NCBI GenBank assembly: GCA_021323675.1
Contig: JAJPKP010000019.1
Span: 1-39,839, forward strand
Length of the DNA: 39,839 bases
Direction of reading: 5' to 3'
Origin: Pseudomonadota bacterium
Lineage (GTDB): Bacteria; Desulfobacterota; Binatia; Binatales; Binataceae
The number at the start of each line of letters is the position of its first letter. The stretch's first letter is position 1. Shown here piece by piece: positions 1 through 8,374 of this stretch. The notes beneath the pieces are model-generated. The model saw only the letters and a program-made list of their open reading frames with translations. It was not told where the DNA came from and searched no databases. The position numbers and the translations under genes are program-made.

Positions 1-429
1 CCGCCGCTGCGGGAGCGGCTGGAGGATGTGCCGCTGCTGGTGGAGCACTTCATCGATCTGTTCAACGCGCGGCAGATGCGCCAGGAGCCGGTGACGGGAA
101 TCGAGGAAGCGGCGCTGGAGGCGATGCGCCGTTACTCGTGGCCGGGCAACGTGCGCGAACTCGCCAACGCCATCGAGGGCGCGTTTACTTTCAGCCACGC
201 TCCGGCAATCGGTCTCTACGACCTGCCGCGCTCGATCGCCGGTGCCGAGGCGCTTGCGCAATCGACGCTGAATCCGAATGCTCCGGTCGGCAGCTTCGCC
301 GACACCGAGCGGGCGATCATCCAGCGCGCGCTCGAGACCACCGAAGGCAACAAGGTGCAGGCGGCCAAGCTGCTCAAGATCTCCCGCAAGAAGCTCTACG
401 CAAAGATCGCGAAGTACGGGTTGGAGTAG
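1..429 (+). CDS. Sigma-54-dependent transcriptional activator, C-terminal part (5' end outside window)
   Basis: The frame is open from base 1, so the N-terminus lies outside the window; 142 codons are present. The start of the fragment (PPLRERLEDVPLL) is the end of the AAA+ sigma-54 interaction domain, followed by the signature WPGNVREL near residues 47-54. The last 45 residues form a Fis-type helix-turn-helix (GNKVQAAKLLKISRKKLYAK). This family hydrolyses ATP to open sigma-54 RNA polymerase complexes at enhancer-dependent promoters. The receiver or sensor domain cannot be seen, so the signal and targets are unknown. A complete NtrC-type regulator lies at 36295-37734, so the window holds two members of the family. 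Confidence 0.93.
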   Translation, partial: PPLRERLEDVPLLVEHFIDLFNARQMRQEPVTGIEEAALEAMRRYSWPGNVRELANAIEGAFTFSHAPAIGLYDLPRSIAGAEALAQSTLNPNAPVGSFADTERAIIQRALETTEGNKVQAAKLLKISRKKLYAKIAKYGLE

Positions 430-519
430 AAATTCTCGCGGATGTCCGAGCTGCCGGAGGCGCAGCGATGCATCTTTTGTGGAATTCTGCCGGCCTCTGG
501 CTCGCTGGAAAGGAACAAG

Positions 520-846
520 ATGAAACGCTACCTGCTGCCGATCGCAATCGCCACGGTTCTGGTGAGCGCGATTTCTGTGTCTGCCCAGTCAATTCCCGTG
601 AAGGTTTCGACGCCGGTCCCGTCCCCCGATCCCGCCGACTCGGTGGAGACCGTCACGGGCAGGATCGTCCGCCTCGACACCAAAACCGCGACCTTCACGG
701 TCAAGGCTTCCGGATCGAAAAAGACGGTGCACCTCAAGGCTGGAAACGACGTCGATGTCCACCAGCTCCGGCGAGGCGAACGAGTCATTGTCACCTATTC
801 CAATTCAACCGCCCTGAAGGTCGAGGCCACCCGGGCAACCCGGTAA
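520..846 (+). CDS. Small secreted protein of unknown function
   Basis: 108 residues. The ATG at 520 is chosen because a GGAAAGGAA ribosome-binding site lies just upstream and the protein then begins with a clear Sec signal peptide (MKRYLLPIAIATVLVSAISVSAQS, cleavage probably after the SAQ-like site near residue 23). An in-frame ATG at 442 would add 26 residues that do not look like a signal peptide. The mature part has a Pro/Ser-rich linker and then a beta-rich region of about 65 residues (VTGRIVRLDTKTATFTVKA, HQLRRGERVIVTYSNS), suggesting a small OB- or SH3-like barrel. I do not recognise a named family. It probably acts in the periplasm. It ends 19 bases before the stop of the convergent speA. 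Confidence 0.75.
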   Translation: MKRYLLPIAIATVLVSAISVSAQSIPVKVSTPVPSPDPADSVETVTGRIVRLDTKTATFTVKASGSKKTVHLKAGNDVDVHQLRRGERVIVTYSNSTALKVEATRATR

Positions 847-865
847 AGACGGCGGTTGCGCGCGC

Positions 866-2833
866 CTACTCGTTGTAGAGATAGGTCTGATCCTTGAGAC
901 CTTTTTCGTAATCTTCGAGCAGCTTCATGCCGTCGCTCGGCTTGATGCGATCCTGCTTGATCGCCGCGTCAACCTGCGCCTTGACCCGCGCGAGCATCTC
1001 GCGCGTATCGTACTGGACCATCCCGAGCACCTCAGCGATGCTGCTGCCGGGAATGACCACTTCGAGGTAGTACCCGCACGGCTCGTCGTTATCGAGGAAA
1101 ACGTGGACCTCGTTGACGCGGCCAAACAAATTGTGCAGGTCGCCCATGATGTCCTGATAGGCGCCGGTGAGGAACACTCCCAGATAGTAGGGGCGAGTGT
1201 TGACGGGATGGAGCGGCAGGGTGTCGTCTTCGTCGTCCTGATGGATGTACTTGGAGATTTTCCCGTCGGAGTCGCAGGTGATGTCCGCGAGGCGGGCGCG
1301 CGCCGTCGGCCGCTCGTCAAGGCGATGGATGGGTAGAACGGGAAACATCGCGCCCAGCGCCCAGTGATCCAGCAGCGACTGGAACACCGAGAAATTGCAG
1401 ATGTACTGATCGGCGAGCTCCCGCCTGAGCTCGATCATTTCCTCGGGTAGATCGTTTACGTTCAACTGCGAAGCCAGGCGCATGATGCGTTGGGCGGCCT
1501 CCCAGAACAGGCTTTCAGTCTTGGCCTTGAGCTCGAGATCGAGCAGCCCGAGCTCGAACATCTTCTGCGCTTCCTCGCGAATCTGGACCAGATCGTGCCA
1601 CGACTCGGTCAACTCGCGCTGCTCGACCATCTCGCCGACTTCTCTAAGCTCGCGCAGCAGCTTGTGCTCGCCGACGGGGAAATTCACCGGCGCCTTGCCG
1701 GGCTTCTCGACCGTGTTCAGCGCTTCGACCACCAGCACCGAATGATGGGCGACGACGGCGCGGCCCGACTCGGAGATGAGATTCGGATGCGGCACATTCT
1801 CTTCATCGCACACGTCGGCGACGTTGGAGACGATGTCGCGCGCGTACTCGCGCACACTGTAATTCATCGAGGAATTCGAGGTCGTCCGGGAGCCGTCGTA
1901 GTCGATGGCGAGACCGCCGCCCACGTCGAGGTACTCGATCGGATGGCCCATCTTGCGGAGTTTTGCGTAATAGCGGGTGGCCTCGCGGATCGCGCGCTTG
2001 ATGATAAGGATGTCGGGAACCTGCGAGCCGATATGAAAGTGGAGCAGCCTGAGCGCCGAACTCATCCCCGCATCGCGCAGGATAGCCGTCGCCTGCAGCA
2101 GCTCCTCGGTCGAAAGGCCGAACTTCGCGCCGCCGCCGCTCGACTCGGACCATTTGCCGGCGCCCTTGCTCGAAAGGCGCAGGCGCACGCCGATCATCGG
2201 CTCGATGCCGACCTCTTTGGCGATGGTCACGATTGCCTGGACTTCGGAAAGCTTCTCCGTCACCAGCATCACGGTCTTGCCGAGCTTGCGCCCAAGCAGA
2301 GCGGCCCGGATGTAGCGGTCGTCCTTGTAGCCGTTGCAGATGATCAACGAATCGTTGTCGGTGTGAAGCGACAGCGCCGCGAACATTTCCGGCTTCGAGC
2401 CGACTTCCAGCCCGTAATGAAACGGGCGTCCGGCGTTGACGATCTCTTCGACCACCTCGCGGAGCTGGTTGACCTTAATCGGGAAGACCCCCCGATAGAC
2501 CCCTTTGAAACGCTTGCGGGAGATGGCCGCGCTGAAGGCTTCGTTCAGCGCACGCACGCGATGGTGCAGCATGTCCTGGAAGCGAATCAGCAGGGGGCAT
2601 CCGAGTCCCTTGAGACGAGCGGCTTCCACGACTTCGCGGATGACGATCTTGCCGCCCCGCCCCATCAGCGGTTGCACCGTCATATCGCCGCGGTCGTTGA
2701 CCTCGAAATATCCGCCGCCCCAGCGGTCGACGAGGTACATCGCCTTGGCGTCCTTAATCGCCCAGCTTTCGTCGCTGAACTCGATGGCTTCGCGTTCCTT
2801 TGAACGGACGCTCGCTCTGCCGAATGAAGCCAT
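866..2833 (-). CDS. speA: Biosynthetic arginine decarboxylase
   Basis: 655 residues, matching the length of family members such as E. coli SpeA. It decarboxylates arginine to agmatine with pyridoxal phosphate, the first step of polyamine synthesis by the agmatine route. The N-terminal TIM barrel carries the PLP-lysine motif FPIKVNQ (about residue 120), then ICNGYKDDRYIRAAL, HFHIGSQ and LDVGGGL, followed by the long insertion and the C-terminal beta domain with SESGRA. The ATG at 2833 has a strong GGAGG about six bases upstream. No speB agmatinase is visible nearby. It appears to be a single-gene unit convergent with the small secreted protein. Confidence 0.97.
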   Translation of the reverse strand: MASFGRASVRSKEREAIEFSDESWAIKDAKAMYLVDRWGGGYFEVNDRGDMTVQPLMGRGGKIVIREVVEAARLKGLGCPLLIRFQDMLHHRVRALNEAFSAAISRKRFKGVYRGVFPIKVNQLREVVEEIVNAGRPFHYGLEVGSKPEMFAALSLHTDNDSLIICNGYKDDRYIRAALLGRKLGKTVMLVTEKLSEVQAIVTIAKEVGIEPMIGVRLRLSSKGAGKWSESSGGGAKFGLSTEELLQATAILRDAGMSSALRLLHFHIGSQVPDILIIKRAIREATRYYAKLRKMGHPIEYLDVGGGLAIDYDGSRTTSNSSMNYSVREYARDIVSNVADVCDEENVPHPNLISESGRAVVAHHSVLVVEALNTVEKPGKAPVNFPVGEHKLLRELREVGEMVEQRELTESWHDLVQIREEAQKMFELGLLDLELKAKTESLFWEAAQRIMRLASQLNVNDLPEEMIELRRELADQYICNFSVFQSLLDHWALGAMFPVLPIHRLDERPTARARLADITCDSDGKISKYIHQDDEDDTLPLHPVNTRPYYLGVFLTGAYQDIMGDLHNLFGRVNEVHVFLDNDEPCGYYLEVVIPGSSIAEVLGMVQYDTREMLARVKAQVDAAIKQDRIKPSDGMKLLEDYEKGLKDQTYLYNE

Positions 2834-3216
2834 TTAATCCCTCCGATACGACCGCCGCGAAAAATTCCGGCAATTGACAGTAATCGCCAAAGGCCGACGA
2901 GGATCAAGAGCCATGGCGTTCTCGCGCCGCATCAAGACGTCCGCGCGGGCAGGCGCATCCACTTTTAATCATCTTTTAATCTAACCACGATGCGCGGAAG
3001 GATCGGCTTTCGATCTCGAACCGAGCCAAATTTTTCGATCTCCAGTCGCGTAAAACCCGCTCGCGGCGCTTCGCGCTCCTTTTATTGTAGTGGAATTTCG
3101 AGCGCCGTCCGATTGGCGAGCTCGCGGCCCTCGCGATGCCGCTGCGGGCCCGCCCACAAGATGGCTTGCCGGGCTTTACCGTGCTCTACTTGGAAGGCTC
3201 CAGCGAGGCTCAGGCG
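2834..3216. other. Divergent intergenic region between speA and ppa
   Basis: No convincing gene lies here; the open frames are short and unlike proteins. It must carry promoters for speA (minus) and ppa (plus). An AT-rich patch at 2962-2981 holds two copies of the nonamer CTTTTAATC, starting at 2962 and 2973. The 11-base spacing is one helical turn, as for paired protein-binding sites. No clear -35/-10 pair was found. Confidence 0.5.
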
Positions 3217-3747
3217 ATGGATGTGAGCAAGGTTCCCCCCGGCCGTAACCCACCGGACGATATCAACGTGGTCGTGGAAATTCCGCAGGGCGGCGTCCCG
3301 ATCAAGTACGAGCTGGATAAGGCTTCCGGCGCCCTGTTCGTAAATCGCTTTCTGCACACCGCGATGTACTATCCGGCCAACTACGGCTTCATCCCGAACA
3401 CCCTGTCCGAGGATGGCGACCCTTGCGACGCGCTGGCGCTCTCGCAGGTTCCGGTCGTGCCCGGCGCGGTGATCCGATGCCGCCCGGTGGGGGCGCTGCT
3501 GATGGAAGACGAGCATGGAGTCGATGAAAAGATCCTGGCGGTGCCGGTGGACGAGCTGAATCCGTACTACGACGGTATCGCGGAGCTTTCCGACGTTCCG
3601 CAGATCCTTCGGGATCAAATCGATCACTTTTTCCGCCATTACAAAGAGCTGGAGAAAGGCAAGTGGGTGAAGGTCAACGGATGGGTCGACAGAGAGGCGG
3701 CCCGCCGGCTCATCCGGGACGGAATCGCCCGTTTTCGCAAATCCTGA
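3217..3747 (+). CDS. ppa: Inorganic pyrophosphatase (family I)
   Basis: 176 residues from the ATG at 3217, the usual length of the soluble family I enzyme. It hydrolyses pyrophosphate to phosphate in the cytoplasm using Mg2+. Family landmarks are the start MDVSKVPPGRNPPDDINVVV, EIPQGGVPIKYELDK, the YPANYGFIPNT loop and the metal-binding signature EDGDPCDALAL, which supplies three aspartates. An in-frame ATG at 3136 would add 27 residues with no family similarity, so the shorter form is preferred. The 16-base gap to the next gene suggests co-transcription with the isomerase-like genes. Confidence 0.96.
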   Translation: MDVSKVPPGRNPPDDINVVVEIPQGGVPIKYELDKASGALFVNRFLHTAMYYPANYGFIPNTLSEDGDPCDALALSQVPVVPGAVIRCRPVGALLMEDEHGVDEKILAVPVDELNPYYDGIAELSDVPQILRDQIDHFFRHYKELEKGKWVKVNGWVDREAARRLIRDGIARFRKS

Positions 3748-3763
3748 GGATCCGTAGACCTCG

Positions 3764-4375
3764 ATGGGGAAGAACAGCGTGGACCGAAAAGAAGTCAAGA
3801 TGTATTCGGACTACAAGAGCCCCTTCGCCTACCTTGCCTTCGATCCCGCATTCGCCCTGGAGCAGCGCTATCGAATTCGGCTGCGATGGATTCCCTTCCA
3901 GCTCCGCATCAAGGGCAAGGGCGAACGCAGCATCTATTCAGAGTTCAAGGCCAGATACTCCTACCTCGATGCGCGCAGATGGGCGGCGCCCCGGGGAATT
4001 ACCATCCGCGGGCCGGTCAAAGTCTATGACACGACTCCCGCGCTGATCGGAGGGCTTTTCGCCGAGTCTTATGGCCGGCTACTCGATTACAGCCGCAAGG
4101 TTTTCGAGATGTTCTTTCGCAGGGAGCTCGAGGTGGACCAGCCCGAGGCGATTGCGGAGGTGCTCGCGAGCCTCAACATGTCACGCGAGGAATATCGCGC
4201 TTACCTGGCGGGACAGGGCGCGCGGGCATACGAGCGCGCGCAGCGGGAGGCCGAGCAGGACCACGTCTTTGGCGTTCCCCTGTTTTTCTTCAACGGCGAG
4301 CCGTTCTGGGGCCACGACCGAATTCCGGTCCTTGAAGAGCGGCTGAAACAGGCCGGCTTGAGCATCGAGGCCTGA
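3764..4375 (+). CDS. HCCA isomerase / DsbA-like thioredoxin-fold protein, paralogue 1
   Basis: 203 residues. The protein belongs to the 2-hydroxychromene-2-carboxylate isomerase / kappa-class GST branch of the DsbA fold. The first strand leads into DYKSPFAYLA, with Ser19 where the family has its glutathione-activating serine. There is no CXXC, so it is not a disulfide oxidase. The C-terminal part has the cis-proline loop FGVPLFFFNG and the family-typical FWGHDRI. A helical insertion lies between them. Known members isomerise aromatic-degradation intermediates using glutathione; the substrate here is unknown. The gene follows ppa and precedes paralogue 2 by nine bases. Confidence 0.85.
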   Translation: MGKNSVDRKEVKMYSDYKSPFAYLAFDPAFALEQRYRIRLRWIPFQLRIKGKGERSIYSEFKARYSYLDARRWAAPRGITIRGPVKVYDTTPALIGGLFAESYGRLLDYSRKVFEMFFRRELEVDQPEAIAEVLASLNMSREEYRAYLAGQGARAYERAQREAEQDHVFGVPLFFFNGEPFWGHDRIPVLEERLKQAGLSIEA

Positions 4376-4384
4376 CTTCTCGCG

Positions 4385-4999
4385 ATGCGCACGGTCGATT
4401 TCTACTACGATTTTTCCAGCACCAACAGCTACTTCGCCGCCTTCATGCTGCCCGAAATCTGCAAGCGCACGGGCGCGCAGATGCGATGGATGCCCCTGCA
4501 TTCGGCCGCCCTGTTTCGCGCCACCGGCTTCGACGTTATGGCGATGACGCCGCGCAAGGCGCGCTACCTGTGGCGCGACCACGCGCGCTACTCGGAGGCA
4601 ACCGGCCTCCCCTTCCGCCGGCCCTCTCGATTTCCAATCAAGACCGCGATGGCGCTTCGATGCGTCCTTGCGGCCGACCGTGTCGCCGGCGGTGGTGACC
4701 GAGGCGGCAGCATACGGGTAGCGTTCTCGCAGGCCGTGTTTCGAGCCTATTGGGAGCGCGACGAAGACATCGCCAGTCCTGCCGTCTTGAAGAACTCGAT
4801 CGCGCAGACTGGGCTCGATCCCGAAGCCATCCTGAGGCTGTCCGACAGCGGCGAAATACGCGACGAGCTCCGGTCGATAACCGACGAAGCGGCCGCCCGG
4901 GGCGTTTTCGGCGTGCCGATGTTCTTTGTTGGTAACGAGATGTTCTGGGGCAAAGACCGGCTCGACTTCGTCGAACGATGGCTAAAACGGGACGCTTGA
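4385..4999 (+). CDS. HCCA isomerase / DsbA-like thioredoxin-fold protein, paralogue 2
   Basis: 204 residues. Same family as its two neighbours but the most divergent of the three. The N-terminal active-site loop reads DFSSTNSYFAA, so Ser12 is kept while the usual proline after it is threonine. The C-terminal half has FGVPMFFVGNEMFWGKDRL, the cis-proline loop plus the family FWGxDRL signature. The middle region includes RFPIKTAMALR, which is close to the RxPxNTxxALR pattern of classical HCCA isomerases. That makes this copy the closest to a true isomerase. It lies nine bases after paralogue 1 and is probably in the same transcript. Confidence 0.87.
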   Translation: MRTVDFYYDFSSTNSYFAAFMLPEICKRTGAQMRWMPLHSAALFRATGFDVMAMTPRKARYLWRDHARYSEATGLPFRRPSRFPIKTAMALRCVLAADRVAGGGDRGGSIRVAFSQAVFRAYWERDEDIASPAVLKNSIAQTGLDPEAILRLSDSGEIRDELRSITDEAAARGVFGVPMFFVGNEMFWGKDRLDFVERWLKRDA

Positions 5000-5113
5000 T
5001 TTTTTACTGGTCAAGCACGGGGCCTTAGGCTAAAAAGAGTTCGCAGGCGCGATTTCCGCGCGGAGGTGGCCAGAGTTGCGCACTGAACCGATGCTGCGGA
5101 CGGGCATCAAGCC

Positions 5114-5971
5114 ATGAGTGCTGGCTTCTCGCCGATTCTCGCGCCGCGAACCTCCGCTCGAAAATCCGTGCGGCACGAACTAGATGCGCTTGCGGCGCGC
5201 GAGATCGATGAACTCGTTTCGAAGCTGCTCAGTGAAGTGCGGGTGCCATTCGGGTCGCTCGGTGGCCGCGTTTTGGGCCATCTAACCGATCTCAAGAAAA
5301 TTCTGGCGGCTGACTACCTTGAAGATGTTGCTCTTCCTCCCCGGCAGTTGCTGCGGGAACTCTCGCAGGTGGTGAACGCGGAGATCACCACCTACGATGG
5401 GGAGTGGAAGCGCCTCGACAGCCCTGAGGTCCTGAGCCGATTGTTCCGCCGGTTCGGCCCGCGCGAGATCGAGCTGCGCGCCGAGCCGTACACGGAGGGC
5501 GCGGGCCTCGCGTTGCGCGGATTCTTCTGCCGCACCAGCATCGGCAGCCACGCCAAGTTCGTTATCTTCGTGAACACCGCCCACCATCCAGGCGCAGCCG
5601 CTGCTACTCTGGGACACGAACTCGGCCACTACATCTACGGGTCCCTCCGGGGCGAGCGGGCACCGATGGTGGCGTTCATGGAAGGGACGTTTTCGAAGCA
5701 TCTGAAGGAAGAAGACGAGATATTCGCCGACAGCCTTGTCGCGCTGGCGGCCTACAGCAAGGAGACGTTCAAAGGAATTGGCGGAACCGATTCGAATACC
5801 GCTTCTCCTCGTGAACTGTTCCTTCGTATCCGCAGCGCCTACCGTCTCATCGGTCCTCGCTACAGCCTGGACATGTCGCGCCTGACGGCCGCATGGCGCG
5901 TTCGCTACCTCGCCTCGATGACGCACTTCTACAAGCTTCGCTGGGCTCTCCATCGATCTGCAGGCTTGTAG
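5114..5971 (+). CDS. HELGH-motif metallopeptidase-like protein (possibly ImmA/IrrE-like)
   Basis: 285 residues. A zincin motif HELGH is at residues 168-172, and EEDEIFADSLVALAAY begins near residue 199. Glu202 followed by FAD is placed like the third zinc ligand of ImmA/IrrE-type peptidases. Residues 20-115 are largely helical and charged, with no recognised DNA-binding domain. Residues 140-165 form the strand preceding the zincin helix. No signal peptide or membrane segment is seen, so it should be cytoplasmic. ImmA/IrrE proteins cleave repressors in stress or mobile-element responses; no repressor gene is adjacent. It sits between isomerase paralogues 2 and 3 on the same strand, separated by 114 and 43 bases. 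Confidence 0.7.
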   Translation: MSAGFSPILAPRTSARKSVRHELDALAAREIDELVSKLLSEVRVPFGSLGGRVLGHLTDLKKILAADYLEDVALPPRQLLRELSQVVNAEITTYDGEWKRLDSPEVLSRLFRRFGPREIELRAEPYTEGAGLALRGFFCRTSIGSHAKFVIFVNTAHHPGAAAATLGHELGHYIYGSLRGERAPMVAFMEGTFSKHLKEEDEIFADSLVALAAYSKETFKGIGGTDSNTASPRELFLRIRSAYRLIGPRYSLDMSRLTAAWRVRYLASMTHFYKLRWALHRSAGL

Positions 5972-6014
5972 CGGACCGTTTGCCACCATCGGATTCGCGA
6001 TTCAGACTCGCGAC

Positions 6015-6641
6015 ATGAAGACGATCACGGTTTATACCGACTACAAAAGCCCTTACGCCTACCTGGCAAAAGATCTCGCCTACCGCCTGGAAAACGACTT
6101 CGACGTGCGGCTCGACTGGCTGCCGTACACGCTCGACGTCCCAAGTTTCCTGGGCGATGCGCGCGTGGACGAACACGGCAACGTGATTGAATCCAACCGC
6201 AGTCCTCATCAGTGGCGGCGAGTGAGATACGCTTACATGGATTGCCGGCGGCAGGCCCGCAAACGGGGGCTCACGATTCTCGGACCGCGCAAGGTCTGGG
6301 ATTCCTCGCTCGCCGCGATCGGATTGCTCTGGGTGAAGCGCCAGGGCCAGCAGGCATTTCGCGCCTACCATGACCGCGTCTTCGAGCGTTTCTGGCGGCG
6401 CGAACTGGACATCGAAGACCCCGCCGTTATCGAAAAAGTCCTCCGTGAGACCGGCGCCGACACCGGCGGATTCGCCGATTATCTGGCCGGTCCGGGCCGA
6501 ATCGAGCATGACGAGATACGGCGCGATGCCGAAGCGGCCGGAGTTTTTGGCGTTCCCACCTTCGTAGTCGATGGGGAACTGTTCTGGGGGCGAGAGAATC
6601 TCCCCGACATCCGCGAGATGCTCGAACCGCTGCGGCGCTGA
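6015..6641 (+). CDS. HCCA isomerase / DsbA-like thioredoxin-fold protein, paralogue 3
   Basis: 208 residues. It begins MKTITVYTDYKSPYAYLAKD, with Ser12 at the family active-site position and no CXXC. It ends with FGVPTFVVDGELFWGRENL, containing the cis-proline loop. It resembles paralogue 1 more closely than paralogue 2 (shared DYKSP-AYLA and RRELxxxxP segments), suggesting duplication of paralogue 1. The protein contains an insertion around residues 45-75 (GDARVDEHGNVIESNRSPHQ) not seen in paralogue 2. The substrate is unknown. The metallopeptidase gene ends 43 bases upstream. The gene is followed by an AT-richer stretch carrying a decayed gene. Confidence 0.85.
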   Translation: MKTITVYTDYKSPYAYLAKDLAYRLENDFDVRLDWLPYTLDVPSFLGDARVDEHGNVIESNRSPHQWRRVRYAYMDCRRQARKRGLTILGPRKVWDSSLAAIGLLWVKRQGQQAFRAYHDRVFERFWRRELDIEDPAVIEKVLRETGADTGGFADYLAGPGRIEHDEIRRDAEAAGVFGVPTFVVDGELFWGRENLPDIREMLEPLRR

Positions 6642-6664
6642 ACCCAGGTGGAAGGCAGAGGGTC

Positions 6665-7142
6665 TTAAGCTGCCGCTTCGGACTGAGCGTGCTCGTATTC
6701 TTTATAGAAGGTATGCGCCGTTGTCTCAGTGGAGTTCTGCATCATTGAGCCCAACAATCCCAGAACTCCTATGACCAACTTTCAGACAGTGGGATGCTCC
6801 ATCATGCAGCGCAGAAACAAACTGTTCTCCAAAAGAATCTTCATCATGGTGGCATAGAAGTTTTTGACGAACAGCTTGACTGGCTCGTTTTTCGAGCGCA
6901 GGCGTCTGCGATCCTTTTCGCTTTTTCAGTGCTGGCGAGATCGAGTCCCTCTTGTCGAGCTTGAACCAAGGACGAAACGAAGGACTTGAGGTTGAGTAAC
7001 TTCGTGTGCCTGATCAAAAGGTTGATTGATTCGTAAAAGGACTGAAAGACAAAGTCATCCTCTGTCAGTTCATCAACGACAACCAGATGAATTAGGTCAT
7101 CTCTGACCTCAAAGAGCTTGTACTTTTGAACAATCGGTCTTG
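6665..7142 (-). pseudogene. Decayed AT-richer gene remnant, unrecognised family
   Basis: Read on the minus strand, 7142 to about 6890 encodes a protein-like run (VQKYKLFEVRDDLIHLVVVD, then TEDDFVFQSFYESINLL). At an A5 run near 6888-6892 the sensible reading moves by one base to a frame reading NEPVKLFVKNFYATMMKILL. That frame meets a TGA at 6782-6784 and then continues in the same frame as MMQNSTETTAHTFYKEYEHA up to a TAA at 6665-6667. There is no start codon upstream of the first segment, and base composition shifts abruptly to GC-rich near 7142. So the gene is 5'-truncated, frameshifted and interrupted. The residue mix is like a real hydrophilic, helical protein. I do not recognise it. A homopolymer sequencing error could explain the frameshift but not the missing start. 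Confidence 0.6.
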
Positions 7143-7211
7143 GCGCCGGAAAAGGAGCCGCGCCCGAACGTGAAAAACAATAACTCCGAGATGTCTTCGC
7201 GGCTCAACCGG

Positions 7212-8189
7212 TCAGACGATTGCGCCTGCGCAACTCGAACCCGCGCCGGCGGTGCATCCGAAGCAATGCGATGCGGTTTCGATGCGCGCGCCGGCCAGCT
7301 CGCCCAGATCGTTCAGGTCGAAGATCGTCCGGGCGCGCCCCTCAATTCGCAGAGGTATCGAGAGCATCTGGTTGAAGTCGCAGTCGTACAGTCCGCCTTC
7401 CCATCCCACGCTCACCAGCGTCCGGCACATCAGCCCCGGCACGGTTGCGGCATTGAAATGGTTTACCAGCAGCCCCATGTATTCGGCATGGCGGCCGGCG
7501 CGGCTCAATTGATGGGCAAATCGCGCGATCGGCATGTTGTTTATCGTGAGCAGACGGTCGAAGCTGATTCCGAACTGGGTCGACAGCTCCTCGCGATAGC
7601 GCTGTTCGAGTTCATGCTGCGCCGGCGCGAGCATCGGACTCACGGGGTTGTAGACAAGAGCCAGCTGCAACTCGCCGCATCCATAGCCGGCGTCATTTAG
7701 CATCCTGAGCGCCGCGATGCTTTTTGCGAAGACGCCCTTGCCGCGCTGCAGGTCAACATTGTCGGCGCTGTAACAGGGGAGCGAGCAAATCAGCTCGACG
7801 CGATTTCGCCGGTAGAAGTCCGCGAGCCACCCCATCCCGTCTTCCAGCATCACCGTCAGGTTGCATCGCACCATCACGCGCCGGCCCATCTCGCGCCCGC
7901 GCTCGACCAGCATCCTGAAGTTCGCATTCAGCTCGGGCGCTCCACCGGTGATGTCGAGCGTATCGATTGAGAGGCTTCGCGCTAAAAGCGCGATGACGGC
8001 ATCGGCCGTCTCCCGCGTCATCACTTCGGTTCGCTTCGGCCCGGCATCGACGTGGCAATGATGACACGCCTGATTGCAGAGCTTGCCCACGTTGACCTGG
8101 AGCGTACGCGGCACGCCCCGCTCCAGCGGACCGACCCCATGGAGCGCCAGCACGCGGTCGAAGCTTGAAGAAAAATCCGATCCAGCCAT
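7212..8189 (-). CDS. arsS: ArsS-type radical SAM protein (arsenosugar biosynthesis family)
   Basis: 325 residues from the ATG at 8189; a TTG at 8228 is an alternative that adds 13 residues. The radical SAM cluster motif C-x3-C-x2-C is CNQACHHC (Cys38, Cys42, Cys45), followed by HVDAGPKR and the SAM-binding DITGGAPELN. The C-terminal DUF3641-like region has CRTLVSVGWEGGLYDCDFNQM and a final cysteine cluster CFGCTAGAGSSC, likely binding a second Fe-S cluster. The architecture is that of ArsS, which adds a 5'-deoxyadenosyl group to dimethylarsinous acid. No arsM methyltransferase or ars operon is visible, so the gene stands alone here. It has no same-strand neighbour. Confidence 0.88.
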   Translation of the reverse strand: MAGSDFSSSFDRVLALHGVGPLERGVPRTLQVNVGKLCNQACHHCHVDAGPKRTEVMTRETADAVIALLARSLSIDTLDITGGAPELNANFRMLVERGREMGRRVMVRCNLTVMLEDGMGWLADFYRRNRVELICSLPCYSADNVDLQRGKGVFAKSIAALRMLNDAGYGCGELQLALVYNPVSPMLAPAQHELEQRYREELSTQFGISFDRLLTINNMPIARFAHQLSRAGRHAEYMGLLVNHFNAATVPGLMCRTLVSVGWEGGLYDCDFNQMLSIPLRIEGRARTIFDLNDLGELAGARIETASHCFGCTAGAGSSCAGAIV

Positions 8190-8312
8190 CTCCCTGACAG
8201 TAGACCGCCCGCAGCCAACCGAAGGCAAGAGTGCAAAATCGTCCGCCTGCCGCTCCTGCAGGGCGTGTCATCGCAAGGCCGGATTTTTCACGCGCGCTTC
8301 AACACATGATCG

Positions 8313-8318
8313 TATAAT
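8313..8318 (+). promoter_or_regulatory. Perfect TATAAT -10 hexamer before the GFA gene
   Basis: A consensus TATAAT lies in the 137-base gap between arsS and the GFA gene, with no good -35 hexamer 16-18 bases upstream. Transcription would begin near 8325, almost exactly at the in-frame GTG at 8327. None of the possible starts of the downstream gene (8327, 8345, 8375) has a Shine-Dalgarno sequence, so a leaderless transcript beginning with that GTG is possible. Confidence 0.4.
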
Positions 8319-8374
8319 TCGGCTGCGTGATTGGTCACGCTTGCATGGTCGTGCTACGACCTGTTTCAACGTCT

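Noticed and set aside
1490..2803. 437-codon plus-strand frame opposite speA
   Set aside because: Antisense shadow of a clear speA gene in GC-rich DNA; the residue mix is rich in Arg, Asp, His and Ala with no motif.
6880..6895. Programmed ribosomal frameshift at the A5 run in the decayed gene
   Set aside because: The site is not a true slippery heptamer in the incoming frame, and the missing start and in-frame TGA point to decay.
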